Assembly (NCBI GenBank): GCA_963977005.1
Contig: CAXBMQ010000024.1
Coordinates: forward strand, 1 to 64,000
Length of the DNA stretch: 64,000 nt
Direction of reading: 5' to 3'
Origin: CAXBCP01 sp963977005
GTDB taxonomy: Bacteria > Pseudomonadota > Alphaproteobacteria > MPNO01 > UBA830
Shown: positions 52,054-59,731 of the stretch, in pieces
Layout: each line of letters starts with the position of its first letter
How positions within the stretch are numbered: position 1 is the first letter of the stretch
Notes under the pieces: model-generated
Told to the model about the DNA's origin: nothing
Seen by the model: the letters and a program-made list of their open reading frames with translations, nothing else
The model's database searches: none
Position numbers and translations under genes: made by a program

Positions 52054-53961
52054 TTACTGGCAGCTCAGGCATTCCTCGTAATCGTAATCGTTTTCGTTTT
52101 CGTCCGACGCGGCCAGCGGCAGCGGTGGAATGGCACCGTCTACCGGCAGCGGCAGACCGCCCGTCGTCGGAGCCGCCGTCGCACCGGTCACTGACAGGCT
52201 GGCATGGCTCTCGGCCCGCGCCACAGAGCGCGAACGGCAGTAATAGAGCGATTTCACACCCTTCTGCCAGGCCCGCCAGTGGACATCGTGGAGAGTTTTC
52301 TTCTCCACATCGGCCGGCAGGAACACGTTCAGCGACTGCGACTGACAGATATATTCGGCGCGATCGCCCGCATGATCGACAAGCCAGCGCTGATCGATCT
52401 CGAACGCGGTCTTGAAGGTGTCCTTTTCGTCATCCGACAGAAAGTCGAGATGCTGGACGGAACCTTCATTGACGGTGATCGACGACCAGGTATCGTCGTC
52501 GTCCCTGCCTTTTTCGGCCAGCAGCGCTTTGAGGAACTTGTTGCGGACACTGAACGAGCCAGAAAGCGTCTTATGCGTATAGGCATTCGCCGCATTCGGC
52601 TCGATGCCCGGCGACGAACCGCCGCAGATGATCGAAATCGATGCCGTCGGTGCGATCGCCATCTTGTTCGAGAACCGCTCCATGATGCCGTATTCGGCGG
52701 CATCGGGGCACGGCCCGCGCTCTTCGGCGAGTTTCACCGAGGCGGCATCCGCACCTTCCTTTATCTGCTTGAAGATCCGCTTGTTCCAGACCTTCGCCAT
52801 GACCGATTCCATCGGAATGTTCTGGCTCTGCAGGAAAGAGTGATAGCCCATCACGCCAAGCCCGACCGAACGTTCGCGCATCGCGGAATACTTGGCGCGT
52901 TCCATTGAATCGGGTGCGCGGTCGATAAAGTCCTGAATGACGTTGTCGAGGAAACGCATAATATCCTCGACGATCGTCGGATGGTCTTTCCACTCCATGT
53001 AGGTCTCGAGATTCATCGACGAGAGACAGCACACCGCGGTCCGCTGTTCGCCATCCTTGTCGATCCCCGTAGGCAGCGTGATCTCGCTGCACAGGTTGGA
53101 CATCTTGACCTCGAGCCCGGCAAGCTTGTGATGTTCCGGGATCGCCTTGTTGACGTGGTCGATATACAGGAAATAGGGCTCGCCGGTTTCGATCCGGGTC
53201 GACAGCATGCGGATCCACAGGCTGCGGGCGGACACCTTGCGGATCACCGCCTGGTCTTTCGGGCTCTTCAGCCCCCATTCCTCGTCGTTCTCAACCGCGC
53301 GCATGAACTCGTCAGGGATGATGATCCCGTGATGCAGGTTCAGCGCCTTGCGGTTCGGATCGCCGCCGGTCGGACGGCGCAACTCGATAAATTCCTCGAT
53401 TTCAGGGTGATCGACACGGATATAGATCGCCGCCGAGCCGCGCCGGAGCGAGCCCTGCGAAATCGCCAGGGTGAGCGAATCCATCACGCGAATGAAGGGT
53501 ATAATGCCCGAGGTTTTGCCGTTCGCACCGACCTTTTCGCCAATCGACCGCAGATTGCCCCAGTAAGAGCCGATACCGCCGCCGAGCGAGGCCAGCCAGA
53601 CGTTCTCGTTCCACAGGTTGACGATGCCGTCAAGGCTGTCGGTGGCCTCGTTCAGGAAGCAGGAGATCGGCAGACCGCGATCGGTACCGCCATTCGACAA
53701 AACCGGCGTCGACGGCATGAACCACAGATTCGACATATAATCGTAGATTCGCTGGGCATGCGCTGAATCGTCCGCAAAATGGCACGATACGCGCGCAAAA
53801 AGGTCCTGATACTCCTCGCCGGGCATCAAATATCGGTCGGTCAGCACCGCTTTGCCGAAATCGGTCAGGTTCGCATCGCGACTGCGATCAATCTTGACCG
53901 CAATTCCCTTTTTTGACTGGAAAAGATCATGTTCCGTCTGCACCAGATCTAGCACGCCCAA
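52054..53961 (-). CDS. nrdA: Class I ribonucleotide reductase, alpha subunit
   Basis: A 635-residue catalytic subunit that reduces ribonucleoside diphosphates. Catalytic parts are complete: first reducing Cys in PISCFLN, the Asn-Cys-Glu of MSNLCSEI, the second reducing Cys in VCCLSSMNLE, the radical-path Tyr pair in SLYYCRS, and C-terminal CLSCQ for thioredoxin. The 90-residue N-terminal ATP cone is missing: the protein begins almost directly with MPSTPVLSNGG-type core features by residue 90. It therefore lacks the usual dATP-off switch and is about 125 residues shorter than E. coli NrdA. Transcribed before nrdB. Confidence 0.96.
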   Translation of the reverse strand: MGVLDLVQTEHDLFQSKKGIAVKIDRSRDANLTDFGKAVLTDRYLMPGEEYQDLFARVSCHFADDSAHAQRIYDYMSNLWFMPSTPVLSNGGTDRGLPISCFLNEATDSLDGIVNLWNENVWLASLGGGIGSYWGNLRSIGEKVGANGKTSGIIPFIRVMDSLTLAISQGSLRRGSAAIYIRVDHPEIEEFIELRRPTGGDPNRKALNLHHGIIIPDEFMRAVENDEEWGLKSPKDQAVIRKVSARSLWIRMLSTRIETGEPYFLYIDHVNKAIPEHHKLAGLEVKMSNLCSEITLPTGIDKDGEQRTAVCCLSSMNLETYMEWKDHPTIVEDIMRFLDNVIQDFIDRAPDSMERAKYSAMRERSVGLGVMGYHSFLQSQNIPMESVMAKVWNKRIFKQIKEGADAASVKLAEERGPCPDAAEYGIMERFSNKMAIAPTASISIICGGSSPGIEPNAANAYTHKTLSGSFSVRNKFLKALLAEKGRDDDDTWSSITVNEGSVQHLDFLSDDEKDTFKTAFEIDQRWLVDHAGDRAEYICQSQSLNVFLPADVEKKTLHDVHWRAWQKGVKSLYYCRSRSVARAESHASLSVTGATAAPTTGGLPLPVDGAIPPLPLAASDENENDYDYEECLSCQ

Positions 53962-54377
53962 CCTCCTTCTAAAAACGACTCGTCAGGGGGCAGTTAGCGT
54001 GTCCCGCGCGAACGTACCCCCTCGGATATTCACGCTGGCTGGCAGGTTTAGGTTGCTGTCTGGTAACGGCAAAAACTGGCCGTTTTCCGGTATGCGCACC
54101 CCGCCCCGCGACCCGAAAAGTATCCACAAGCATCTGTGGATAACTTTCCCCGGTGGCCGCGACGTAGGAGTGTGCATCAACATCTAGGGTACCGTCAATC
54201 AAAAAGGGCTAAATGATGATATATCCACAACATGTTGTGGATATCCCGTGAGAACGGCAGAATTCGGCAGGTTCTAAAAACGGGGACAGATGTGTACTAA
54301 AATTCCCGGACCCGCAGACACGGTTTGGGCCGCATTTCACACCCTATTTCGATTCGTTAGGCAAATGAAGGATTCGT
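53962..54377. other. Intergenic region between mntR and nrdA
   Basis: A 416-bp gap in a window of tightly packed genes. It contains the palindromes listed separately, a long candidate 5' leader for nrdA, and GANTC motifs at 54351-54355 and 54371-54375. No reading frame here looks like a protein. The nrdA ribosome-binding site (AGGAGG-like, read on the reverse strand) lies just before 53961. Confidence 0.5.
54120..54244 (-). promoter_or_regulatory. nrdA: Paired palindromes matching NrdR and DnaA boxes before nrdA
   Basis: Site 1 (54120-54141) holds GTATCCACA and, on the opposite strand, a perfect DnaA box (TTATCCACA at 54141-54133). Site 2 is a perfect palindrome at 54221-54244 with ATATCCACA on each strand. 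Its core CCACAACATGTTGTGG (54225-54240) fits the NrdR box ACACWATATATWGTGT at 12 of 16 positions, with all outer CAC/GTG bases in place. Site 1 has the same outer half-sites with a variable middle. The centres are 101 bp apart. Repression of nrdAB by NrdR, DnaA input, or both is inferred. Confidence 0.65.
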
Positions 54378-54848
54378 TCAGCGCGGTTTGAGACAGCGCT
54401 CGAAAGCAGCCAGCGTTTCCTCGGAAACATGGTGCTCCAGCCCCTCGGCATCGGCACGGGCAACTTCCTCACTGACGCCTATCGCCGTGAGGAACTCGAC
54501 AACGATCTGGTGCCGTCGGCGGGATGCCTCTGCCACCCGGCGACCGTCCTCGGTCAGAAAAATTGCGCGGTAAGGTTGGGTTTCGATCCAGCCAGTCTCT
54601 TTCAGGCGGCCGATCATTCGGGCAACGGTCGGCGTCGTAACACCCAGCCGCTTGGCGATATCGACAGAGCGCGCTTCGCCTGTCGAATCGATCAGGTCGG
54701 CAATCAGCTCGACATAGTCTTCCATCACCTCGCTCTGGCGCGCGGCGCGCACCTGGCGGTGGTGGTCGGCCTGCTTGTCCGGTTCCGGCAGAACCGGGGC
54801 AACCGGCGGCCGCTTGTCGGAGGGATCGATTTTCAGCTTGCCTGACAT
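54378..54848 (-). CDS. mntR: Manganese-responsive regulator MntR (DtxR family)
   Basis: A 156-residue metalloregulator closely similar in length and sequence to E. coli MntR (155 residues). Winged helix: EDYVELIADLIDSTGEARSV, then DIAKRLGVTTPTVARMIGRL. Dimer and metal-binding part: RRHQIVVEFLTAIGVSEEVA, then DAEGLEHHVSEETL, which holds the Glu/His ligands (Glu in YVEL, His in RHQ, Glu-x2-His in EGLEHH). MntR represses Mn2+ uptake genes when Mn is ample. No mntH is in this window. It lies upstream of nrdAB on the same strand. Confidence 0.93.
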   Translation of the reverse strand: MSGKLKIDPSDKRPPVAPVLPEPDKQADHHRQVRAARQSEVMEDYVELIADLIDSTGEARSVDIAKRLGVTTPTVARMIGRLKETGWIETQPYRAIFLTEDGRRVAEASRRRHQIVVEFLTAIGVSEEVARADAEGLEHHVSEETLAAFERCLKPR

Positions 54849-54973
54849 AACGCCACTATGCCGCAACCCGCCGTCTCTGCCAACGGACCGATACCGGTCA
54901 ATTCTGTGCAATCCGGCTTGATATACGTGGCCGAAAGGTCCTAGTTATCAAAGGTTGAGGAGCTTGATCCAAT

Positions 54974-55948
54974 ATGTCACTGCGAAAACCCTCAAAGCGC
55001 GGCGCTACCGGACGACTGCTCGGTCGCCGGCGCTTCCTGGCAACGGCTGCCGCATCCGGCGCAGCGCTCTCGCTTGATCTGCCGGCGGTGCTGGCGAACC
55101 CGCGCATAATGCCTGCCGGCCCGCCTATTCTCCGCGCGATCCCCGGTTCGAAGGAGCATATACCGGCCATTGGCATGGGAACCTGGATAACATTCAACGT
55201 CGGCCGCAGCCAGCGTCTGCGCGATGCCCGGGCAGACGTCCTAAAGACATTCTTCGACATGGGCGGCTCCGTCGTCGATTCATCTCCGATGTACGGGTCC
55301 TCGGAGGACGTCATCGGATATTGCCTCGACAGGATCGGCCGGCGGGACGATCTTTTCAGCGCCACAAAAATCTGGACACCTCTGATTGCAGACGGGGAAA
55401 CCCAGATGGCCGACTCCCGCAAGCTATGGGGCGTCGAGAAGTTCGATCTGATGCAGGTCCACAACCTGGTCAACTGGGAAGGCCATCTCGAAACGCTTGC
55501 CGAAGACAAAGCAGCCGGTCGCGTCCGACATATCGGGATCACTACCTCCCATGGCAGTCGCCACGAAGAGATAGCGCGGGTGATGGCCGACCCTCGGGTG
55601 GATGCGGTGCAGTTCACCTACAACATAGTCGACCGGGCGGCGGAACAGCGTCTGCTGCCGCTGGCGGCGGAACGCGGCCTTGCGGTCGTGATCAACCGGC
55701 CGTTCCGGCGTGGCGATCTGTTCCGGCGTTTTGCCGGGAACCCGCTTCCCGAATGGGCTGCAGAGTTCGATTGTACGAATTGGGCGCAGTTCTTCCTGAA
55801 ATTCGTCATCTCACATCCCGGCGTGACCTGCGCAATCCCGGCAACATCAAAGGTCGCGCATATGAACGAAAACATGGGCGCGCTGTATGGTGTGCTGCCG
55901 GACGCAGCCATGCGGACGCGCATGATCCGCCATATAGAAAGTCTCTGA
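54974..55948 (+). CDS. Tat-exported aldo/keto reductase
   Basis: A 324-residue oxidoreductase. The N-terminus carries a twin-arginine signal (GRRRFLATAAASGAAL), so it is probably folded with its cofactor in the cytoplasm and then exported. The AKR fold shows GTWITFNVG, then VVDSSPMYGSSEDVIGYCL with the catalytic Asp/Tyr, and FSATKIW with the Lys. The barrel ends in VTCAIPATSKVAHMNENMGA. AKR proteins use NADPH, which is unusual in the periplasm; the true cofactor and substrate are unknown. A DUF6064 membrane protein gene begins 4 bp later. Confidence 0.88.
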   Translation: MSLRKPSKRGATGRLLGRRRFLATAAASGAALSLDLPAVLANPRIMPAGPPILRAIPGSKEHIPAIGMGTWITFNVGRSQRLRDARADVLKTFFDMGGSVVDSSPMYGSSEDVIGYCLDRIGRRDDLFSATKIWTPLIADGETQMADSRKLWGVEKFDLMQVHNLVNWEGHLETLAEDKAAGRVRHIGITTSHGSRHEEIARVMADPRVDAVQFTYNIVDRAAEQRLLPLAAERGLAVVINRPFRRGDLFRRFAGNPLPEWAAEFDCTNWAQFFLKFVISHPGVTCAIPATSKVAHMNENMGALYGVLPDAAMRTRMIRHIESL

Positions 55949-55952
55949 GCGA

Positions 55953-56618
55953 ATGCTGCCCTATACAGCAGAGGTCCTGTTCGCCCTGTTCGACGAATAC
56001 AACAGGGCGATCCGGCCATTGCAGGGTGTCGCCCTTTTCCTGACCGCCGGCGTGTTGATGCTGGCCCTGCGGTCGCGCGAGAACAGAAGCCGCGTCATCA
56101 TCGCGATCCTCGCCGCCGGATGGATCTGGACGGGCGCAGTTTTTCATCTCGTCCATTTCCGGGAACTCAATTTCGCGGCACCGGCCTATGGCGCGATCTT
56201 TATCGCGCAGGGCTTTGTGTTGTTCTGGTTCGGGGTCTACCGGAACCGGATTTCCATCCGTTTTCAGCGGAAACCGGCAAGCTATGCCGGCGGCGCTATT
56301 TTCATCCTGTCCGCCGTGATTCTGCCCGTGATCGACTGGCATCACGGCCTGTCCTGGACCGAGGCCCGTTTCGCCCTTCTGGCACCGGGTACCACGGCCG
56401 GGCTGACACTGGGACTACTGATGATGGTAGACCGGCGCCCGCCGCTCTGGGCCGGCGCAATCCCGGTGCTCTGGACCACGATTGCCGGCGCCCATGCAGC
56501 GGTTCTGGGTATCTATCAGGATATCGCCCTGACCGCCGCCGGGCTTATTGCCCTGTTCTGGCTCGTCGCCCGGGCACGCGTGTTGCTCGAACGGATCGAC
56601 GATATCGATCAGTTGTAG
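55953..56618 (+). CDS. DUF6064-family membrane protein
   Basis: A 221-residue integral membrane protein with about seven hydrophobic helices. The start (FALFDEYNRAIRPLQ) followed by repeated helices fits the DUF6064 family, of unknown function. It starts 4 bp after the aldo/keto reductase stop and is likely co-transcribed. A role in assisting the exported reductase is only a guess. The 3' end overlaps the end of the lyase gene on the reverse strand by 10 bp. Confidence 0.78.
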   Translation: MLPYTAEVLFALFDEYNRAIRPLQGVALFLTAGVLMLALRSRENRSRVIIAILAAGWIWTGAVFHLVHFRELNFAAPAYGAIFIAQGFVLFWFGVYRNRISIRFQRKPASYAGGAIFILSAVILPVIDWHHGLSWTEARFALLAPGTTAGLTLGLLMMVDRRPPLWAGAIPVLWTTIAGAHAAVLGIYQDIALTAAGLIALFWLVARARVLLERIDDIDQL

Positions 56619-57481
56619 CGATCCTCGAATTCCGTGATTTCATTGAAGCCCATAAGGTCATTGAACTCCGCAAACGAGAACAAATCCATACCGCCCTTTT
56701 CCGCGTCGCCCTGCTCTTTGAGCGCGCCGTAAACCGCATTAAGCGCATTGCAGGTCGCCAGGAAGCCGGAGGACGGGAAAATCGCGATGCGATACCCGAG
56801 TGCCTTCAGTTCTTCCGGCTTCATCACCGGCGTTACGCCGCCGTTCACCATGTTCGACAGGAGCGGAATGTCGCTGCCGAACCGCGCGCCGATTTCCCGC
56901 ATTTCCTCGACATCCGCAGGCGCCTCGTAAAACAGGATATCGGCCCCCGCCGCGACATACATCTCCGAGCGCCGCATGGCCTCGTCGCGCCCCACCGCTT
57001 TGCGCGCATCGGTGCGGGCAATAATCAACGTATCGTCGGAAAACCGGCTGTCGAGCGCGACCTTGATCTTCGTGACCATATCTTCCGCCGGTATCAGCTT
57101 GTGCCCGGTCAGGTGACCGCATTTCTTGGGAAAATCCTGGTCTTCGATCTGGATTGCAGAAACCCCCGCCATCTCGTAGCCGCGCACCGTTTCGCGCACG
57201 TTCACCGGTCCGCCATAGCCCGTATCGGCGTCGGCGATCAGGGGCGTCTGCGTGCCCCCGGCCACCCGCCCCGCGCGCGACACCATGTCGGTATAGGTCG
57301 CGATGCCTGCATCCGGCAGTCCCAGGTACGATGCAACCGTCCCCGAACCGGTCATGTAGAGCGCATGGAAGCCCATACGGTCGGCCATCTTGGCAGAGAT
57401 CATGTCGTAAACGCCCGGGGCCACGATAAAGTCGTCCCCGTCACGGAGTTTCGCCGCGAGGGTCGCTGATTTCGATTGCAT
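56609..57481 (-). CDS. Isocitrate lyase/PEP mutase superfamily enzyme
   Basis: A 290-residue barrel enzyme that cleaves or forms a C-C or P-C bond next to an alpha-carboxylate, with Mg2+. Motifs: APGVYDMISAKMADRMGF, PLIADADTGYGGPVNV with the metal-binding Asp pair, QIEDQDFPKKCGHLTGHKLI with the family KKCGH active loop, and IARTDAR. Relatives are oxaloacetate decarboxylase, 2-methylisocitrate lyase and carboxyphosphonoenolpyruvate mutase; the loop fits several of these. The ATG at 57481 is chosen because homologues start there. It follows an amidase gene about 100 bp away on the same strand. Confidence 0.9.
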   Translation of the reverse strand: MQSKSATLAAKLRDGDDFIVAPGVYDMISAKMADRMGFHALYMTGSGTVASYLGLPDAGIATYTDMVSRAGRVAGGTQTPLIADADTGYGGPVNVRETVRGYEMAGVSAIQIEDQDFPKKCGHLTGHKLIPAEDMVTKIKVALDSRFSDDTLIIARTDARKAVGRDEAMRRSEMYVAAGADILFYEAPADVEEMREIGARFGSDIPLLSNMVNGGVTPVMKPEELKALGYRIAIFPSSGFLATCNALNAVYGALKEQGDAEKGGMDLFSFAEFNDLMGFNEITEFEDRYN

Positions 57482-57586
57482 TGATGGAGCTCCTGTTTGC
57501 TGCGCGGAATATAGTGCGCTGCCGAAATCAGGCAAGGCGCGGATCGTGTCTCCTGAGCGTTCAGCGCGCACTGCCGCCGCAGGTGT

Positions 57587-58879
57587 CTACCTGGCCAGAT
57601 TCCGGTCGATCTCCCGCGCATGGGCGATCAGTTCGGCGTCGTCCCCGACCCGGGCGGCCAACTGCACGCCGACGGGCATATTATTCGGCCCGGTCGCAAC
57701 CGGCAGCGTCATGGTCGGACCGTGCATCAGTGTCCACATCCGGTTGAACGACGACATCGTCGGGCTCACAAGGTCTGCCGGCGCCTCGCCCGCCGTCGAC
57801 GGCGTCAGCAGAACCGGGAAATCGTCATAGATTCCACCGAGAGCGACCCGTGCCGAGCTCGCACCGGCCAGCGCGGTTGCATAGTCCTCGTCGCTCCAGC
57901 TGGATTCGCCGGTCTCGCGCATCCACGGATTCATTTTGTCCATATGGTCGCGGAAATCGTCGGCGAGGGCGGCCTTGCCCTCGTAATGCGAGATCACCCT
58001 GAAAGATTGCTCTATTGCGTCGAATTCGTGCGGAAGGTCGACATCGACCACATCGTACCCTGCAGCCGAAAGCGTCGATGCCGCCGTCTCGAGCGCCGCC
58101 TGCACGTAATCGGCAGCCTCTGCCCACATCGGTGTCCGGCAGAGACCGATGCGCGGGCGCGGGGCCTCTTCAGGCACGAAATGCCGCGTCACCGCGCCAT
58201 ACACGAGCGCGATATCTTCGACCGACCGGCCGAAATATCCGAGTGTATCGAGCGTTTTCTTCAAACCCTGAATACCGGTCCGGTCGAGCCCGTCGAGACT
58301 CGCCTTGTAACCCACGACACCGCAGAACGCGGCGGGCAGGATCACGGAGCCACCCGTCTGGGTACCATTTGCCAGCGGCACCATGAAATCGGCGACCGCC
58401 GCCGCCGAGCCGCTGGACGATACACCGGGCGTCCGATCGGTGTCGTGCGGGTTACGGACGCCGACCGGCAGCGGGCTGGCAAACTGGGTCGTCGTCGTTT
58501 TGCCAAGTATTACTGCGCCGGCCGCCCGCAATGCCGCCACGCAATACGAATCTTTCTCCGGGCGGTGTCCGGCATAGATTTCGGATCCGTATTCCGTGGG
58601 CATATCCGATGTATCCAGCACATCCTTCACACCGACGGGCACACCGTGAAGCGGTCCGATCAGCGTATCGGCGGCATCGCAGGCCCCGGCCTGTTTCAGC
58701 GCATAAGCCCTGTCGAGAAAAGTCCATGCACCGAGCGTATCGTCATGCGCCGCGATACGCTCGAGACAATCCGATACCAGCTCCTCCGAGGTAATCTCGT
58801 CGGCAGCGATACGCCGTGCCGCCTCGCTCGCCGTCAGGGCGGACAGGCCCGGCGGAGCCTCAGCCACAAAATTGCTCAT
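57587..58879 (-). CDS. Amidase-signature hydrolase
   Basis: A 430-residue amidase. The Ser-cisSer-Lys triad is intact with the spacing of malonamidase E2: Lys85 (VGVKDV), Ser154 (GVSSSGS) and nucleophile Ser178 (TGGSVILPA). The Gly/Ser-rich signature is slightly unusual in having Val-Ser-Ser-Ser in place of Gly-Gly-Ser-Ser. The substrate may be an amide, a urea or a carbamate. Its start overlaps the stop of the dioxygenase gene upstream by 4 bp (ATGA), so the two are coupled. Confidence 0.92.
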   Translation of the reverse strand: MSNFVAEAPPGLSALTASEAARRIAADEITSEELVSDCLERIAAHDDTLGAWTFLDRAYALKQAGACDAADTLIGPLHGVPVGVKDVLDTSDMPTEYGSEIYAGHRPEKDSYCVAALRAAGAVILGKTTTTQFASPLPVGVRNPHDTDRTPGVSSSGSAAAVADFMVPLANGTQTGGSVILPAAFCGVVGYKASLDGLDRTGIQGLKKTLDTLGYFGRSVEDIALVYGAVTRHFVPEEAPRPRIGLCRTPMWAEAADYVQAALETAASTLSAAGYDVVDVDLPHEFDAIEQSFRVISHYEGKAALADDFRDHMDKMNPWMRETGESSWSDEDYATALAGASSARVALGGIYDDFPVLLTPSTAGEAPADLVSPTMSSFNRMWTLMHGPTMTLPVATGPNNMPVGVQLAARVGDDAELIAHAREIDRNLAR

Positions 58880-59694
58880 GCAGTTTCGGCTTCCTGCCGG
58901 TATTGCGGGTCCGTATAGCGCTCTCCCGCCTTACGGACGTGCGCCAGGACGCGCGCATCGCGATCCTCCGTCGGTATCGGATCCGCGTCCCAGTTGCCCC
59001 ACGAATCGACACCGCGCACAAGGTCCGCGGGGCGGCGGCCAAGAGTCGATTTCACGTGCGCGGGGAAATAGAAAATACCGATACCGATCCGCATCCTGTC
59101 CGTATCGTTGGCCGCCGAACCGTGAACGATACGTTCGTGATGGCAGGAAAACTGCCCGGCATTCAATGTCAGATCGACAGCGCCGGATTCGTCGATCTGG
59201 GCGATCGACTGGCCCCGCGCCAGAAGGTTTTTCTCGTCGAACGTTTCGACATGCGAATAGGTTTGGCCCCGGTGGGTCCCCGGGATAACCCGGACACAAC
59301 CGTTTTCGGGATTGCTGTCGGTCAGCGCCAGCCAGACCGTAACAAGCTCGTGAGGATCCAGTCCGAAATAGGCCGAATCCTGATGCCAGGACACGAACGA
59401 GCCATCGCGGCCCGGCTTCATCCAGAACCGTGACGACAGCGCCATGATGTTGGGGCCGATCAGATCTTCAACAACATCGAGAATTTTGGGATGACGGGAA
59501 AACTCGTAGGACCGGCGGAAACACAGGTGCCCTTTGACGACGATCGACGACGCCAGTTCGCCTTCGTCCCGTTCGAACGCCTCCAGATCGGCGCACATTG
59601 CCTCTGCGTCTTTCGGGTCAACGCCATCGAGCGGCGCGAGATAGCCGTTTTCGCGGTAAAAAACGACCTGGTCTTCGGTCAAAGCTTTCGGCAT
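58876..59694 (-). CDS. Phytanoyl-CoA dioxygenase-family protein (2-oxoglutarate/Fe-dependent)
   Basis: A 272-residue non-heme iron hydroxylase of the PhyH family. Iron ligands: His and Asp of SWHQDSAYFG (HxD) and the distal His of HERIVHGSAAN. A downstream Arg in DRMRIGIGIFYF would bind 2-oxoglutarate. CVRVIPGTHRGQ is another family block. The ATG at 59694 is preceded by AGGAG; the frame continues to 59934 over the CoA ligase gene but is not protein-like there. Co-transcribed with the amidase. The substrate is unknown; ectoine-type and natural-product hydroxylases are also in this family. Confidence 0.9.
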   Translation of the reverse strand: MPKALTEDQVVFYRENGYLAPLDGVDPKDAEAMCADLEAFERDEGELASSIVVKGHLCFRRSYEFSRHPKILDVVEDLIGPNIMALSSRFWMKPGRDGSFVSWHQDSAYFGLDPHELVTVWLALTDSNPENGCVRVIPGTHRGQTYSHVETFDEKNLLARGQSIAQIDESGAVDLTLNAGQFSCHHERIVHGSAANDTDRMRIGIGIFYFPAHVKSTLGRRPADLVRGVDSWGNWDADPIPTEDRDARVLAHVRKAGERYTDPQYRQEAETA

Positions 59695-59731
59695 CGGGGC
59701 GACACTCCTGGTGGGCTTGAAGACTGACAGT

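Noticed and set aside
54120..54244. DnaA-box cluster as a replication origin
   Set aside because: Only a few boxes are present, no AT-rich unwinding element or dnaA/parAB/hemE neighbours are seen, and the position before nrdA fits promoter control better.
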